DNA of 64,000 bases, from contig SPQJ01000012.1 in assembly GCA_004570425.1 (NCBI GenBank), positions 1-64,000 on the forward strand, written 5' to 3'. The stretch comes from Bacillus sp. AZ43. Lineage in GTDB: Bacteria > Actinomycetota > Actinomycetes > Mycobacteriales > Geodermatophilaceae. This document shows positions 27,293 through 39,314 of the stretch, one piece after another (positions within the stretch are counted from its first letter, which is position 1; each line of letters starts with the position of its first letter). Under the pieces are notes generated by a model. That model was not told where the DNA came from. It saw nothing but the letters and a program-made list of their open reading frames with translations, and did not search any database. A program made the position numbers and the translations under genes.

Positions 27293-28225
27293 ATGACCTC
27301 CGCACCGCCTCCCGCGGCACCGCCGCCCGTCCCGCCCATGGAACCCGCGTCCTGGCCCCCGCCGCCGCCCGAGCCGGCGCCGGTCCGCCCGCAGCTGCGC
27401 CGCAGCCGGACCGACAAGATCCTCGGTGGCGTCAACGGCGGTCTCGCCGAGTACACCGGCATCGATGCCCTCCTCTGGCGCGTCGGCTTCGTGGCCCTGA
27501 CCCTCGCCGCGGGCACCGGCGTCCTCGTCTACCTGCTCCTGTGGGTGCTCATGCCGGCCGGCCCGAGTGGCCCCGCGGCGGCGCAGCAGGCACCGAAGGC
27601 GCCACCGCTCCCCCGCTCGCCGGTCCCGCGGATCACGATCGCGGCGCTGCTCATCGTGCTCGGTGTCCTGGCGCTGCTGAACGGCGTCGCGGATGTCGAC
27701 CTGGGCCCGCGGGCATTCCTCGGCTCCGCCCTGCTCGTCGTCGGCGCCGGCCTCGTCGTCGCCGGACTCACCGGCGGGCGGACCGCCCGGGGTGGGCTCA
27801 TCGCCCTCGGCATCGTCCTGTCCCTGGCGCTCGCCGCATCCTCGACGAACTGGGGAGAGAGCAGCGGCATCGGCGATCGGAGCTACCGGCCGGCCACCGC
27901 GGCCGACGTGCGCGACGAGTACCACCTCGGCGTCGGTGACACGACGATCGACCTGAGCCGCATCGACCGGCCGATCAGCGGCGGCCCCGTGCGGACCAGC
28001 ATCCACCACGGAGTCGGCGACCTCGATGTCATCGTGCCCCGGGGGGCCGACGTCCGGCTCGAGGTGCACCAGGGGCTGGGCGACGTCGAGGTGTTCGACG
28101 GCGAGTGGGAGGACGAGGGCTTCTACCCCGGTGAGGGCAACCGCTCCTGGACCGACGACGGCGAGCCCGAGTTCGTCCTGACGATCAACTCCGGTGTGGG
28201 AGACGTGGAGGTGTCCCGTGGCTGA
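27293..28225 (+). CDS. PspC / LiaF-like (toastrack) membrane protein
   Basis: 310 residues. Pro-rich N-terminus (1-35), PspC domain (about 38-90: RRSRTDKILGGVNGGLAEY then a helix), three membrane segments (to about 180) and an extracytoplasmic beta-rich tail with repeated GVGD/GLGDVEV motifs, as in LiaF/DUF4097 toastrack domains. Divergent from the PspC kinase-regulator pair: probably a modulator or output of that envelope-stress system. Overlaps the next gene by 8 nt. Confidence 0.82.
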   Translation: MTSAPPPAAPPPVPPMEPASWPPPPPEPAPVRPQLRRSRTDKILGGVNGGLAEYTGIDALLWRVGFVALTLAAGTGVLVYLLLWVLMPAGPSGPAAAQQAPKAPPLPRSPVPRITIAALLIVLGVLALLNGVADVDLGPRAFLGSALLVVGAGLVVAGLTGGRTARGGLIALGIVLSLALAASSTNWGESSGIGDRSYRPATAADVRDEYHLGVGDTTIDLSRIDRPISGGPVRTSIHHGVGDLDVIVPRGADVRLEVHQGLGDVEVFDGEWEDEGFYPGEGNRSWTDDGEPEFVLTINSGVGDVEVSRG

Positions 28226-28520
28226 CTACAGCGAGTTCCCGACCACGCCGACCGCATGGCAGGAGGCGCAACTGAAGGACTGGCAGACGATCACCCCGCT
28301 GTCGACGGAGGACACCCCCGAGCCGACGCGGAAGGGACCGGACCTCACGGCCCTCGTCCCGGGCGTGCTGTTCATCGCCCTCGCCATCGTGCTGATGACC
28401 GGCGCCGACCTGGACTTCGGCTTCTGGGGGGACGGCGGCATCGTCTGGATCCTGCTCATCGGCGGCGGCGTCATGCTGCTGGTCTCGGAACTGAAGAAGT
28501 CGCGGCGCAGGAAGTCCTGA
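28218..28520 (+). CDS. Small two-helix membrane protein
   Basis: 100 residues from GTG 28218. Polar N-terminus (ADYSEFPTTPTAWQEAQLKDW), then two hydrophobic segments (about 47-65 and 73-90) and a basic tail KKSRRRKS. It overlaps the PspC/LiaF-like gene, so it is translationally coupled and probably part of the same envelope-stress module. Not recognised as a named family. Confidence 0.7.
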   Translation: MADYSEFPTTPTAWQEAQLKDWQTITPLSTEDTPEPTRKGPDLTALVPGVLFIALAIVLMTGADLDFGFWGDGGIVWILLIGGGVMLLVSELKKSRRRKS

Positions 28521-28541
28521 CCGCACGGCGCGGACGTCTGG

Positions 28542-28575
28542 AAGGGCCCGGGGAGCTGTCACTCCCCGGGCCCTT
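28542..28575 (+). terminator. Terminator after PspC operon
   Basis: AAGGGCCCGGGGAG and CTCCCCGGGCCCTT form a perfect 14-bp stem with a 6-nt loop (CTGTCA), 21 nt after the stop codon. Confidence 0.85.
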
Positions 28576-28596
28576 GCGCGGCTGCATGATGTCGGG

Positions 28597-29349
28597 ATGC
28601 GTCGCGTCGCGATCCTGCTGCTGGCCTCCGGGCTGCTCGCCGCCTGCGGCGCCGTCGGCGGGGGCCCCGACATCGACGGGGAGTGGGAGTTCGCCGAGGG
28701 GACGGCGGACGGCGCGGACCTCCCGCGGCCGCAGGGAGCCGGCGCAACCCTCCGGCTCGACGGCGGGGAGGTGGACGGCGTCGCCTTCTGCAACTCCTAC
28801 TTCTCGTCGTACCGGGTGTCCGGGTCGTCGTTCTCCGTCGACGGGATCGGGCAGACCGAGATGGGCTGCGAACCGGCGGTCATGGCCGCCGAGGCCGCCT
28901 ACCTCGCGGCCCTGGCCGCCGTGTCGTCCGCGGCGACGACCGAGGACGGCCTGGTGCTCACCGGCGACGGCGTCGAGCTGCGCTTCACGCCGGTGGCGCC
29001 GGTGCCCGACAGCGAGCTCGCCGGCACCCGCTGGGTGCTGGAGAGCCTCGTCGACGGGGAGACCATGAGCTCCACGTCCGGGCTGACGGGCACGCTCCAG
29101 CTCGACCGCGACTCCACCGCCGAGGCGACCACGGGCTGCCGCACGATCACCGGCACCTGGCTGGAGGAGGACGACCGGCTGGTCATCGACGACCTCCTGG
29201 CCTCCGGCGAGTGCACCCCTGACGCGGAGCGGCAGGACGCCCACGTGACCGCGGTGCTGGCGAGCGGCCCGACCCTCGCGATCGAGGAGGACCGGCTCAC
29301 CCTCACCGCCGACGACGGCCGCGGGCTGGTCTACCGCGCGGCGGCGTGA
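28597..29349 (+). CDS. META-domain lipoprotein
   Basis: 250 residues. Lipobox LLAACG at about 15-19 predicts a lipid-anchored Cys. Two META/HslJ-like beta domains (about 25-125 and 130-248), the second with LAGTRWVLESLVDGE and GCRTITGTWLEEDDRL. Such proteins are linked to envelope integrity and heat-shock tolerance in other bacteria. No clear Shine-Dalgarno. Its 3' end overlaps the convergent hydrolase gene by 19 nt. Confidence 0.82.
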   Translation: MRRVAILLLASGLLAACGAVGGGPDIDGEWEFAEGTADGADLPRPQGAGATLRLDGGEVDGVAFCNSYFSSYRVSGSSFSVDGIGQTEMGCEPAVMAAEAAYLAALAAVSSAATTEDGLVLTGDGVELRFTPVAPVPDSELAGTRWVLESLVDGETMSSTSGLTGTLQLDRDSTAEATTGCRTITGTWLEEDDRLVIDDLLASGECTPDAERQDAHVTAVLASGPTLAIEEDRLTLTADDGRGLVYRAAA

Positions 29350-29930
29350 ACGCCCGTCCGGGCGCAGAAGTCGAGCGTCCGCGACCACAGCAGCTCCGCT
29401 GCCGCCGCGTCGAACTCCGCGGGCAGGCTCGCGTCGGTGAACAGGTGGCCCGCGACGGGGTACTCGAACACCTCGGCCGGCGCCCCGGCGGCGCGGACGT
29501 CGGCGAGGAACACCTCGTCCCACTCCGGCTTGCGCATCGGGTCGCCCTCGGCGACGTGCAGCTGCACCGGCACGTCGGCCGGCCACGCCTCGGCGCCCAG
29601 CATCGCCAGCGGCAGCGCACCGGAGAAGAGCACCAGCCCGGCGCAGCGCCGCTGGGTCGCCACGAACTCCGCCATGCCGGCCCCGTTGGAGAAGCCGGCG
29701 GCGACGAACCCGTCGTCGAGGTCCGCGACGCCGGCGACGGCCGCGGCCATGAGCGCCGGGAAGCCGATCCGCTCGACGTGCGCGCCGGCCTGGGCGTAGT
29801 CGTCGAAGACCAGCCCGTCGTACTGGTCGACGACGCGCACCTCGTGGCCGGCGGTGCGCAGCCGGTCGGCGGCGTCGTGGATGCCGGCACGGACGCCGAG
29901 GACGGAGTGGAAGAGCGCGATCTGTGTCAT
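29331..29930 (-). CDS. Dienelactone hydrolase-family protein
   Basis: 199 residues. Alpha/beta hydrolase of the small DLH type: nucleophile position is GFSNGAGM (about 80, Ser), Asp in VAEGDPM (about 130) and His in PVAGHLFTD (about 165). Classical DLH has Cys at the nucleophile; Ser here points to a related esterase. ATG 29930 is divergent from the WYL regulator; the 63-nt gap between them carries TGTCAC repeats, so the regulator probably controls it. Confidence 0.8.
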   Translation of the reverse strand: MTQIALFHSVLGVRAGIHDAADRLRTAGHEVRVVDQYDGLVFDDYAQAGAHVERIGFPALMAAAVAGVADLDDGFVAAGFSNGAGMAEFVATQRRCAGLVLFSGALPLAMLGAEAWPADVPVQLHVAEGDPMRKPEWDEVFLADVRAAGAPAEVFEYPVAGHLFTDASLPAEFDAAAAELLWSRTLDFCARTGVHAAAR

Positions 29931-29953
29931 GGGACGACCTTCCCGCCCCCTCG

Positions 29954-29983
29954 GTGACACCGTCCTGTCACCGTTTCTGTCAC
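29954..29983. promoter_or_regulatory. TGTCAC operator array
   Basis: GTGACA (29954-29959), TGTCAC (29966-29971) and TGTCAC (29978-29983): an inverted repeat plus a third copy, all at 12-bp intervals, between the divergent hydrolase and WYL genes. Likely the WYL protein's own operator. Confidence 0.5.
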
Positions 29984-29993
29984 TATTTCTCGC

Positions 29994-30680
29994 GTGAACC
30001 GCACCGACCGGATGCACGCCGTCTCCGAGGAGCTCCGCCGGGCCGGGCCGCGTGGCCGGACCGCTCGGCGGCTGGCGGACTGGCTCGAGGTGTCACCGCG
30101 CACGATCAAGCGCGACGTCGCGGCGCTGCAGCAGGCCGGCGTGCCGATCTGGGCCTCCGCCGGCCCGGGGGGCGGCTACGTGCTGGACGCGACGGCCACG
30201 CTGCCCCCGGTGAACCTGACGCCGTCCCAGGCGGTCGCGATGGCGGTCGCCCTCGCCGGCAGCCCGGACGCGCCGTTCGCCGTCGACGCGCGCGCGGCGC
30301 TGGAGAAGATCCTCGACGTCCTCGGGCCCGGCGTGCGGGCCGATGCGGAGCGGCTCGGCGGGCGGGTGTGGGTGCGCGGTCCGGAGCACGAGCGGCTGCC
30401 TGCGGCGGCCGTCGTGGAGCAGGCGGTGCTGCGGCGCCGGGTGGTGGCCATCCGCTACCGGAGCGGCTCCGGCGAGGTCTCGCGGCGCCGGGTGGAGCCG
30501 GTCTTCCTGGCCCGCACGGGGGGTCGCTGGTACCTGGCCGCCTGGTGCCAGGAGCGGCAGGCCCCGCGCTGGTTCCGCTGGGACCGCATCGAGGCCGCCG
30601 ACCTCACCACCGAGCCCGCCCCCGAGCACGACCCCGCCGTCTTCGGCACCCCACCCCAGGATGCCCGACCAGTCAGGTGA
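29994..30680 (+). CDS. WYL-domain transcriptional regulator
   Basis: 228 residues from GTG. N-terminal DeoR/HTH_11 helix-turn-helix (about 5-60: RRLADWLEVSPRTIKRDVAALQ) with the GGGYVLDA wing, then a WYL domain (about 140-200) in which WYL is replaced by RWYLAAWC and R-R-V-E-P is kept. WYL regulators sense ligands or nucleic acids. Divergent from the dienelactone hydrolase-like gene. Confidence 0.85.
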   Translation: MNRTDRMHAVSEELRRAGPRGRTARRLADWLEVSPRTIKRDVAALQQAGVPIWASAGPGGGYVLDATATLPPVNLTPSQAVAMAVALAGSPDAPFAVDARAALEKILDVLGPGVRADAERLGGRVWVRGPEHERLPAAAVVEQAVLRRRVVAIRYRSGSGEVSRRRVEPVFLARTGGRWYLAAWCQERQAPRWFRWDRIEAADLTTEPAPEHDPAVFGTPPQDARPVR

Positions 30681-30707
30681 TGCCGACCGGAGCGAAGCGA
30701 AGGTCGG

Positions 30708-30785
30708 CAACGCGACGTGCTGGAGCGGCCTCCCTGCAGGGTCCCGGCCCGAGCGGAGCGAGGGTTGGGGGGCAGGGACGTCCTT
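30708..30785 (-). repeat. Dispersed 3'-end hairpin repeat, copy D
   Basis: Directly follows the guaA stop. Hairpin 1: CCCGGCCC (30743-30750), 11-nt loop GAGCGGAGCGA, GGGTTGGG (30762-30769). Hairpin 2 is the palindrome CCCTGCAGGG (30732-30741). Shares GCAACGCGACGTGCTGG with copy C. Probably also ends transcription between the convergent WYL and guaA genes. Confidence 0.75.
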
Positions 30786-32348
30786 CTACTCCCACTCGAT
30801 GGTGCCGGGCGGCTTGCTGGTCACGTCGAGGGTGACGCGGTTGACCTCGCGCACCTCGTTGGTGATGCGCGTGGAGATCCTCGCGAGGACGTCGTAGGGC
30901 AGCCGGGTCCAGTCGGCGGTCATGGCGTCCTCGCTGGACACCGGCCGCAGCACGATCGGGTGGCCGTAGGTGCGACCGTCGCCCTGCACGCCGACCGACC
31001 GGACGTCGGCCAGCAGCACGACCGGGCACTGCCAGATCTCGCGGTCCAGCTTCGCGGCCGTGAGCTCGGCGCGGACGATCGCGTCGGCCTGCCGCAGGAT
31101 GTCCAGCCGCTCCTGGGTCACCTCGCCGACGATGCGGATGCCCAGCCCCGGGCCGGGGAACGGCTGGCGCCACACCATGGCCTCGGGCAGCCCGAGCTGC
31201 AGGCCCACCTCGCGGACCTCGTCCTTGAACAGCGTGCGCAGCGGCTCGACCAGCGTGAACTGCAGGTCCTCGGGCAGCCCGCCGACGTTGTGGTGGCTCT
31301 TGATGTTCGCCGTCCCGGTGCCGCCGCCCGACTCGACGACGTCGGGGTAGAGCGTGCCCTGGACGAGGAAGTCGACGGTGTCGCCGTGCTCCTTGGCGTC
31401 GCCGACGACGTCGAGGGCCGCCTGCTCGAAGACCCGGATGAACTCGCGGCCGATGATCTTGCGCTTCTCCTCGGGGTCGCTGACCCCGGCCAGCGCGCCC
31501 AGGAACTGGTCACGGGCGTCGACCACGCGGAGGTCCACCCCGGTGACGGCCACGAAGTCGCGCTCGATCTGCTCGGTCTCGCCCTCGCGCATCAGCCCGT
31601 GGTCGACGTAGACGCAGGTGAGGCGGTCGCCGACGGCCCGCTGCACCAGCGCTGCGGCGACGGCGGAGTCGACACCGCCGGAGAGCGCGCACAGCGCCCG
31701 GCCGTCGCCGATCTGGGCGCGGATCCGCTCGACCTGCTCCTCGACGACGTTGGCCATCGTCCAGGTGGGCTCGAGCCCGGCGATGTCGAACAGGAAGTGC
31801 TCGAGCACCGTCTGCCCGTGCGCGGTGTGCCGCACCTCGGGGTGGAACTGGACGCCGGCGAGCTTGCGGTCGACGTCCTCGAAGGCCGCCACCGGAGCGC
31901 CGGTCGACGTCGCCGTCACGGTGAAGCCGGGCGGGGCCTCGCTGACGGCGTCGCCGTGGCTCATCCAGACGTTCTGCTCGACCGGCAGCGCACCGAACAG
32001 CTTGCCGCCGGTGGTGACGGTCAGCGGGGTGCCGCCGTACTCCCGGTCCCCGGTGTGCGCCACCGAGCCGCCCAGGCTCTGCGCCATGGCCTGGAAGCCG
32101 TAGCAGATGCCGAACGCGGGGACGCCCGACTCGAACAGCGCGGGGTCGACCTGCGGGGCGCCGGGCGCGTAGACGCTCGACGGGCCACCGGAGAGGACGA
32201 TCGCGGCGGGCTTGCGGGCCACGATCTCCTCGGCGGGGACGTCGCTCGGCACGATCTCCGAGTAGACGCCCGCCTCGCGGATCCGGCGGGCGATGAGCTG
32301 GGCGTACTGGGCGCCGAAGTCGACGACGAGGACGGTCGGGAAGTCCAT
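30786..32348 (-). CDS. guaA: GMP synthase (glutamine-hydrolysing)
   Basis: XMP to GMP with glutamine and ATP. 520 residues. Class I glutaminase: Cys82 in GICYGFQ, H169/E171 in [11 protein letters not shown] pyrophosphatase loop SGGVDS (about 223-228); C-terminal dimerisation domain with [13 protein letters not shown] and ending [12 protein letters not shown] overlaps the guaB3 stop by one base (TGATG). Last gene of guaB2-guaB3-guaA. Confidence 0.97.
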   Translation of the reverse strand: MDFPTVLVVDFGAQYAQLIARRIREAGVYSEIVPSDVPAEEIVARKPAAIVLSGGPSSVYAPGAPQVDPALFESGVPAFGICYGFQAMAQSLGGSVAHTGDREYGGTPLTVTTGGKLFGALPVEQNVWMSHGDAVSEAPPGFTVTATSTGAPVAAFEDVDRKLAGVQFHPEVRHTAHGQTVLEHFLFDIAGLEPTWTMANVVEEQVERIRAQIGDGRALCALSGGVDSAVAAALVQRAVGDRLTCVYVDHGLMREGETEQIERDFVAVTGVDLRVVDARDQFLGALAGVSDPEEKRKIIGREFIRVFEQAALDVVGDAKEHGDTVDFLVQGTLYPDVVESGGGTGTANIKSHHNVGGLPEDLQFTLVEPLRTLFKDEVREVGLQLGLPEAMVWRQPFPGPGLGIRIVGEVTQERLDILRQADAIVRAELTAAKLDREIWQCPVVLLADVRSVGVQGDGRTYGHPIVLRPVSSEDAMTADWTRLPYDVLARISTRITNEVREVNRVTLDVTSKPPGTIEWE

Positions 32349-33499
32349 CAGTCCCCGTGCCCGCGGCTCGCCAGGCCCCCGAGGACCAGGTCGACCTTCT
32401 GGAACTCCTTGAGGTCGCGGTACCCGGTCTTGGCCATCGTCCGGGCGAGCGCGCCGAACAGGTTGGTCCGCCCGTCGGAGGTCTCGGCCGGCCCGAGCAG
32501 CACCTGCTCCAGCGAGGCGACCGGCGCCAGAGGTGCCGAGGTGCCGCCGCGCGGCAGTCGCGGGTGGGCGGCGACGGAGTCCCACCAGATGCCGCCGGCC
32601 GGCGCCTCCGCCGCGATCCGCAGCGGCTCGCCCAGCTGGACGGCGTCGGCGCCGCAGGCCAGCGCGCGTGCGATGGCGCCGCTGGTCTCGATGCGGCCGT
32701 TGGCGATGACGTGCACGTACCGCCCGCCGGTCTCGTCGAGGTAGTCGCGGCGGGCGGCGGCCGCGTCGGCGATCGCGCTGGCCAGCGGCACGCGGATGCC
32801 CATGACGTCGTCGCTGGTGGAGAAGCTGTCGGCCCCCACGCCGACGATGACGCCGGCAGCCCCGGTGCGCATGAGGTGCAGGGCGGTCGTGTAGTTCGCC
32901 GCCCCGCCGACGATCACCGGGACGTCGAGGTCGGCGATGAACTGCTTGAGGTTGAGCGCGTCGCCCTGCGTCGTCACGTGCTCGGCGGAGACGATCGTGC
33001 CCTGGATGACCAGCAGGTCCACCCCGGCGCCGAGCGCCGCGGGGGCGAGCTGCTCGGTGTGCTGCGGGGAGATGCGGACCGCCGTCGTCGCGCCGGCGTC
33101 GCGCATCTCGCGGATCCGCTGAGCGATGAGCTCCGGCTTCACCGGCTCGCAGTAGACGTCCTGCAGCAGGGCCACCGGCGGCGCCCCCTCGCCCGCGGCG
33201 TCGCGGAGCTTGCGGTAGACCGGCTCGGGGTCCTCGTAGCGCGTCCAGAGGCCCTCGGCGTTGAGCACGCCGAGGCCGCCGGCCCGGCCGACGGCGATCG
33301 CCGTCGCCGGGCTGACCACGGCGTCCGATGGGCTGGTGACCAGCGGGATGCCGAAGCGGAAGGCGTCGATCTGCCAGGCGGTCGAGACGTCGTCGACGTC
33401 CCGGGTGCGCCGGGACGGGACGATCGAGACCTCGTCGAGGTCGTACCCGCGGCGGGCGAACCGGTTGAGGCCGATCTCGACGGTGTCGCGTGCGCTCAT
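32348..33499 (-). CDS. guaB3: GuaB3, IMPDH/GMP-reductase family protein
   Basis: 383 residues without CBS domains. The TIM-barrel phosphate loop and flap of IMPDH are degenerate: [18 protein letters not shown] replaces the usual pattern, and there is no GSICTT cysteine loop. It is the actinobacterial/cyanobacterial GuaB3 type always found between guaB2 and guaA; a cyanobacterial member was reported to act as GMP reductase, so reversible GMP-IMP interconversion is plausible here. One base separates its ATG from the guaB2 stop. Confidence 0.9.
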   Translation of the reverse strand: MSARDTVEIGLNRFARRGYDLDEVSIVPSRRTRDVDDVSTAWQIDAFRFGIPLVTSPSDAVVSPATAIAVGRAGGLGVLNAEGLWTRYEDPEPVYRKLRDAAGEGAPPVALLQDVYCEPVKPELIAQRIREMRDAGATTAVRISPQHTEQLAPAALGAGVDLLVIQGTIVSAEHVTTQGDALNLKQFIADLDVPVIVGGAANYTTALHLMRTGAAGVIVGVGADSFSTSDDVMGIRVPLASAIADAAAARRDYLDETGGRYVHVIANGRIETSGAIARALACGADAVQLGEPLRIAAEAPAGGIWWDSVAAHPRLPRGGTSAPLAPVASLEQVLLGPAETSDGRTNLFGALARTMAKTGYRDLKEFQKVDLVLGGLASRGHGD

Positions 33500-33500
33500 G

Positions 33501-35126
<1,626 letters not shown>

Positions 35127-35127
35127 C

Positions 35128-35133
35128 TACCGT
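35128..35133 (+). promoter_or_regulatory. -10 box of DUF5319 gene (leaderless)
   Basis: TACCGT, 7 nt before GTG 35141, so the transcript should begin at the start codon. Confidence 0.5.
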
Positions 35134-35140
35134 GGGGCCC

Positions 35141-35542
35141 GTGACTCCGTTCGACGATGCCTCCGGTCCCGACTTCGGGCCCCTCGACCCGGCGGGCCAC
35201 CCTCCGCTGACCATGGAGGAGCGCGCCGGTGTCCTCGACGACCTGGCCGAGCTCGAGGTGTTCCGCACGCTGCTCGAGCCGACCGGCATCAAGGGCATCG
35301 TGGTCGACTGCCCCGACTGCGACGAGGAGCACCACGTCGACTGGGCGCTGATGGCGTCCAACCTCCGCCAGCTGCTCGACGAGGGCCAGACCGGCCGGCA
35401 CGAGCCGCCGTTCGACCCGAACCCCGACGACTACGTCAGCTGGGACTACGCCAGCGGGTACGCCGACGGCGTCGCGGCGCGGGCCGAGGCCGACGAGCCC
35501 AGTGGCCGGCACAGCGGCGGGAAGCACGCCCGGGGCGACTAG
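35141..35542 (+). CDS. DUF5319 protein (Rv3412-like)
   Basis: 133 residues, acidic. Contains LDDLAELEVFRTLLEPTGIKGIV and a Cys pair DCPDCDEEHHVDW (about 56-68) typical of the family, then DYVSWDYASGYADG. Length and position beside guaB2 match Rv3412 of M. tuberculosis. The Cys-x-x-Cys plus His-His could bind metal (inference). Role unknown. Confidence 0.85.
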   Translation: MTPFDDASGPDFGPLDPAGHPPLTMEERAGVLDDLAELEVFRTLLEPTGIKGIVVDCPDCDEEHHVDWALMASNLRQLLDEGQTGRHEPPFDPNPDDYVSWDYASGYADGVAARAEADEPSGRHSGGKHARGD

Positions 35543-35556
35543 CCCCGGAAAGCACT

Positions 35557-35604
35557 GATCGCGCCCAGTGGGCCCCGGAGGGGTCCACTCAGGCGCGATG
35601 CAGC
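35557..35604. terminator. Bidirectional terminator, DUF5319 / BldM-like
   Basis: Nested stems: ATCGCGCC with GGCGCGAT (8 bp), then AGTGGGCCCC with GGGGTCCACT (10 bp, one G-T), loop of about 3 nt. Lies between convergent genes and can serve both. Confidence 0.85.
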
Positions 35605-35669
35605 GGCTCCGCGTTCAGGGGCACGGACCCTGGACGCGGTGCGATCCGGAGGATCGCGGTGTCATGGCG

Positions 35670-36395
35670 TCAGGTCATGATGCCGCGGCGGAAGCCCGTC
35701 GCGACGGCCTCGGCCCGGTCCTTGGCACCCAGCTTGCGGAACAGCCGCCGAGCGTGGGTCTTGATGGTGTCCTCGGACAGGTAGAGCTCGCGGCCGATCT
35801 GGGCGTTGCTCTTGCCCTGGCTCATGCCGGTGAGCACCTGCATCTCGCGCATCGACAGCGCGGCCTGCGGCGCGGGCTCCCGGACCGTCGAGCGGACCGT
35901 GGTCGGCGCGGAGCCGCTCAGCGGGGCCGCACCGCTCCAGGCGGGCGTGCCGCTCGTCTGGGCGGCGACCGGCTGCGGCGGGATGCGGCCGCCGTCGGCG
36001 CGCAGCCCCACGCGGGACAGGCCCAGGCCCATCTCGATCGGGCTGGCGTCCCAGCGCAGGTACCCGCGGGCGCCGAAGGCGACGGCGGCGCGGACGCTGT
36101 CGGCGTCGTCGGGCGCGCCGAGCACCAGCACCGGCAGACCGGGGAAGGCCCGCAGCGCCTGCGTCGCGGCGCTCAGGCCGGTGTCGACGGCGCGCTGGGT
36201 GCCCACGATGAGCACGTCGGGCGAGCGCGTGGCCAGCCGCGACATCAGCGAGGCGGCGTCAGCGACGACCTCGACCCGGCCGACGAAGGGCAGCGCCACC
36301 AGCCGGGAGGCGACGTCGTCCCGGACCCGCCGGCGCTCGTCGTACACCCAGACAGTGGCGCCGTTGACCGGCGCCCGCATCCTGTCCTCGATCAC
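35670..36395 (-). CDS. bldM: BldM-like orphan response regulator
   Basis: 241 residues from GTG 36395 (AGGAG 6 nt upstream). Receiver-like N-terminus followed by a Ser/Ala/Pro linker and a LuxR HTH with SMREMQVLTGMSQGKSNAQI and YLSEDTIKTHARRLFRKLG, very close to BldM of Streptomyces. The phospho-acceptor position reads DVLIVGTQRA, with Gly in place of Asp, so phosphorylation there is impossible. Position beside whiB, groEL1 and guaB also matches bldM-whiD in Streptomyces. Likely a morphogenesis or stress regulator. Confidence 0.8.
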   Translation of the reverse strand: MIEDRMRAPVNGATVWVYDERRRVRDDVASRLVALPFVGRVEVVADAASLMSRLATRSPDVLIVGTQRAVDTGLSAATQALRAFPGLPVLVLGAPDDADSVRAAVAFGARGYLRWDASPIEMGLGLSRVGLRADGGRIPPQPVAAQTSGTPAWSGAAPLSGSAPTTVRSTVREPAPQAALSMREMQVLTGMSQGKSNAQIGRELYLSEDTIKTHARRLFRKLGAKDRAEAVATGFRRGIMT

Positions 36396-36551
36396 GGCTC
36401 GCTCCTCGCTCCCCCGGCCGGCTGGCGCCCGGGTCCCCACCGCCCGGGGACACCCGGGCGGCTCCTTCTGCGCTGGTCGCGGGCCGGTTCCGGCTCCGGA
36501 ACCGACGCGTCCACAACCCACCCTGAGCGACACGAACGGGTTACAACAGCC

Positions 36552-36575
36552 GCCCTCACCCCCGGGGGTGAGGGC
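36552..36575. promoter_or_regulatory. 24-bp perfect palindrome between bldM-like and whiB
   Basis: GCCCTCACCCCC followed directly by its reverse complement. It lies in the 302-nt divergent region; the TCAC/GTGA half-sites resemble sites described for BldD. A second inverted repeat, CTCGC (36592-36596) and GCGAG (36605-36609), follows. No clear -10 box is visible in the gap. Confidence 0.45.
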
Positions 36576-36697
36576 CGGTGACGGAGCACATCTCGCGAAA
36601 AGTTGCGAGTTCGACGTGTTTGACCATGGGGGGGCACGGGCACCGGCCCCCTTGCAGCCGGACCGCCCCCTCCGGCTCACCGAGCCCTGGAGGAGAC

Positions 36698-36997
36698 ATG
36701 GCCGACATTCGCAGGCTCCCGACGCCGGTCGCCGAGGTCTGGGACTGGCAGCTCCACGGCGCGTGCCGTGGCGAGAACACCTCGCTGTTCTTCCACCCCG
36801 ACGGCGAGCGCGGCCCGGCACGGGCGCGACGCCAGACCGCGGCCAAGGCCGTGTGCGCACGCTGCCCGGTCATCGACGCGTGCCTGAAGCACGCCCTGGC
36901 CGTCCGCGAGCCCTACGGCGTGTGGGGCGGCATGAGCGAGGAGGAGCGGGCCCGGCTGATCGCCGCGGAGCCCGCCGCGGTCGCCGCGGGCGTGTAA
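36698..36997 (+). CDS. whiB: WhiB-family iron-sulfur regulator (WhiD/WhiB3 type)
   Basis: 99 residues; ATG with GGAGGA upstream. Four cluster cysteines C23, C53, C56, C62 (GACRGEN, VCARCPVIDAC) and the GVWGG turn (about 74-78), followed by basic/acidic tail. Binds a redox-sensitive [4Fe-4S] cluster and works with the primary sigma factor. Divergent from bldM-like and convergent with groEL1, as whiB3 (Rv3416) and whiD are. Confidence 0.93.
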   Translation: MADIRRLPTPVAEVWDWQLHGACRGENTSLFFHPDGERGPARARRQTAAKAVCARCPVIDACLKHALAVREPYGVWGGMSEEERARLIAAEPAAVAAGV

Positions 36998-37013
36998 CTC
37001 CCCCACAGACGCC

Positions 37014-37050
37014 GAGAGGGCCGGTCCAGCATCGCTGGACCGGCCCTCTC
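37014..37050. terminator. Bidirectional terminator, whiB / groEL1
   Basis: GAGAGGGCCGGTCCAGC and its exact complement form a 17-bp stem with a 3-nt loop (ATC) between convergent genes. Confidence 0.9.
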
Positions 37051-37057
37051 GTCGTGG

Positions 37058-38803
<1,746 letters not shown>

Positions 38804-39112
38804 CTACTTCTCGACGACGGCGAGCAGGTCGCGCGCCGAGAGCACGAGGTAGTCCTCGCCGGCGTACTTGACCTCGGTGCCGCCGTACTTCGAGTAGATG
38901 ACCACGTCGCCGACGTTCACGTCGAGCGGGACGCGGTTGCCCTTGTCGTCGATGCGGCCGGGGCCGACGGCGACGACGGTGCCCTCCTGGGGCTTCTCCT
39001 TGGCGGTGTCCGGGATGACCAGACCGGAGGCGGTGGTGGTCTCGGCCTCGTTGGCCTGGACCACGACCCGGTCCTCCAGCGGCTTGATGCTGACCTTGGT
39101 AGCGGTCGTCAC
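38804..39112 (-). CDS. groES: Co-chaperonin GroES
   Basis: 102 residues from GTG 39112. [23 protein letters not shown] includes the mobile loop; then [12 protein letters not shown] and [17 protein letters not shown]. Forms the heptameric lid of GroEL. A longer frame from 39172 lacks similarity. CIRCE lies about 110 nt upstream, giving heat control by HrcA. Confidence 0.95.
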   Translation of the reverse strand: MTTATKVSIKPLEDRVVVQANEAETTTASGLVIPDTAKEKPQEGTVVAVGPGRIDDKGNRVPLDVNVGDVVIYSKYGGTEVKYAGEDYLVLSARDLLAVVEK

Positions 39113-39221
39113 GTCGGTGACGCCCCCTTCGGTGTCGGACGGCTGGTGGATGTGTTGCTGATGCTGTGGCACGGGATCCGGGCACCCGCCGTCGCGGGGG
39201 TCGGGCGCCAGCCCGTGTCGA

Positions 39222-39248
39222 TTGGCACTCTACCCACGAGAGTGCCAA
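39222..39248 (-). promoter_or_regulatory. CIRCE element (HrcA operator)
   Basis: TTGGCACTC-N9-GAGTGCCAA, a perfect 9-9-9 inverted repeat matching CIRCE (TTAGCACTC-N9-GAGTGCTAA). Controls groES-groEL1; it is also only 67 nt before the divergent methyltransferase-like gene. Confidence 0.93.
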
Positions 39249-39314
39249 CCACTCAACCGGGTCCCCGACGTGGGTGACCGCGGGACGGACCGGCCCGTAC
39301 GCCACGCTGTACCG

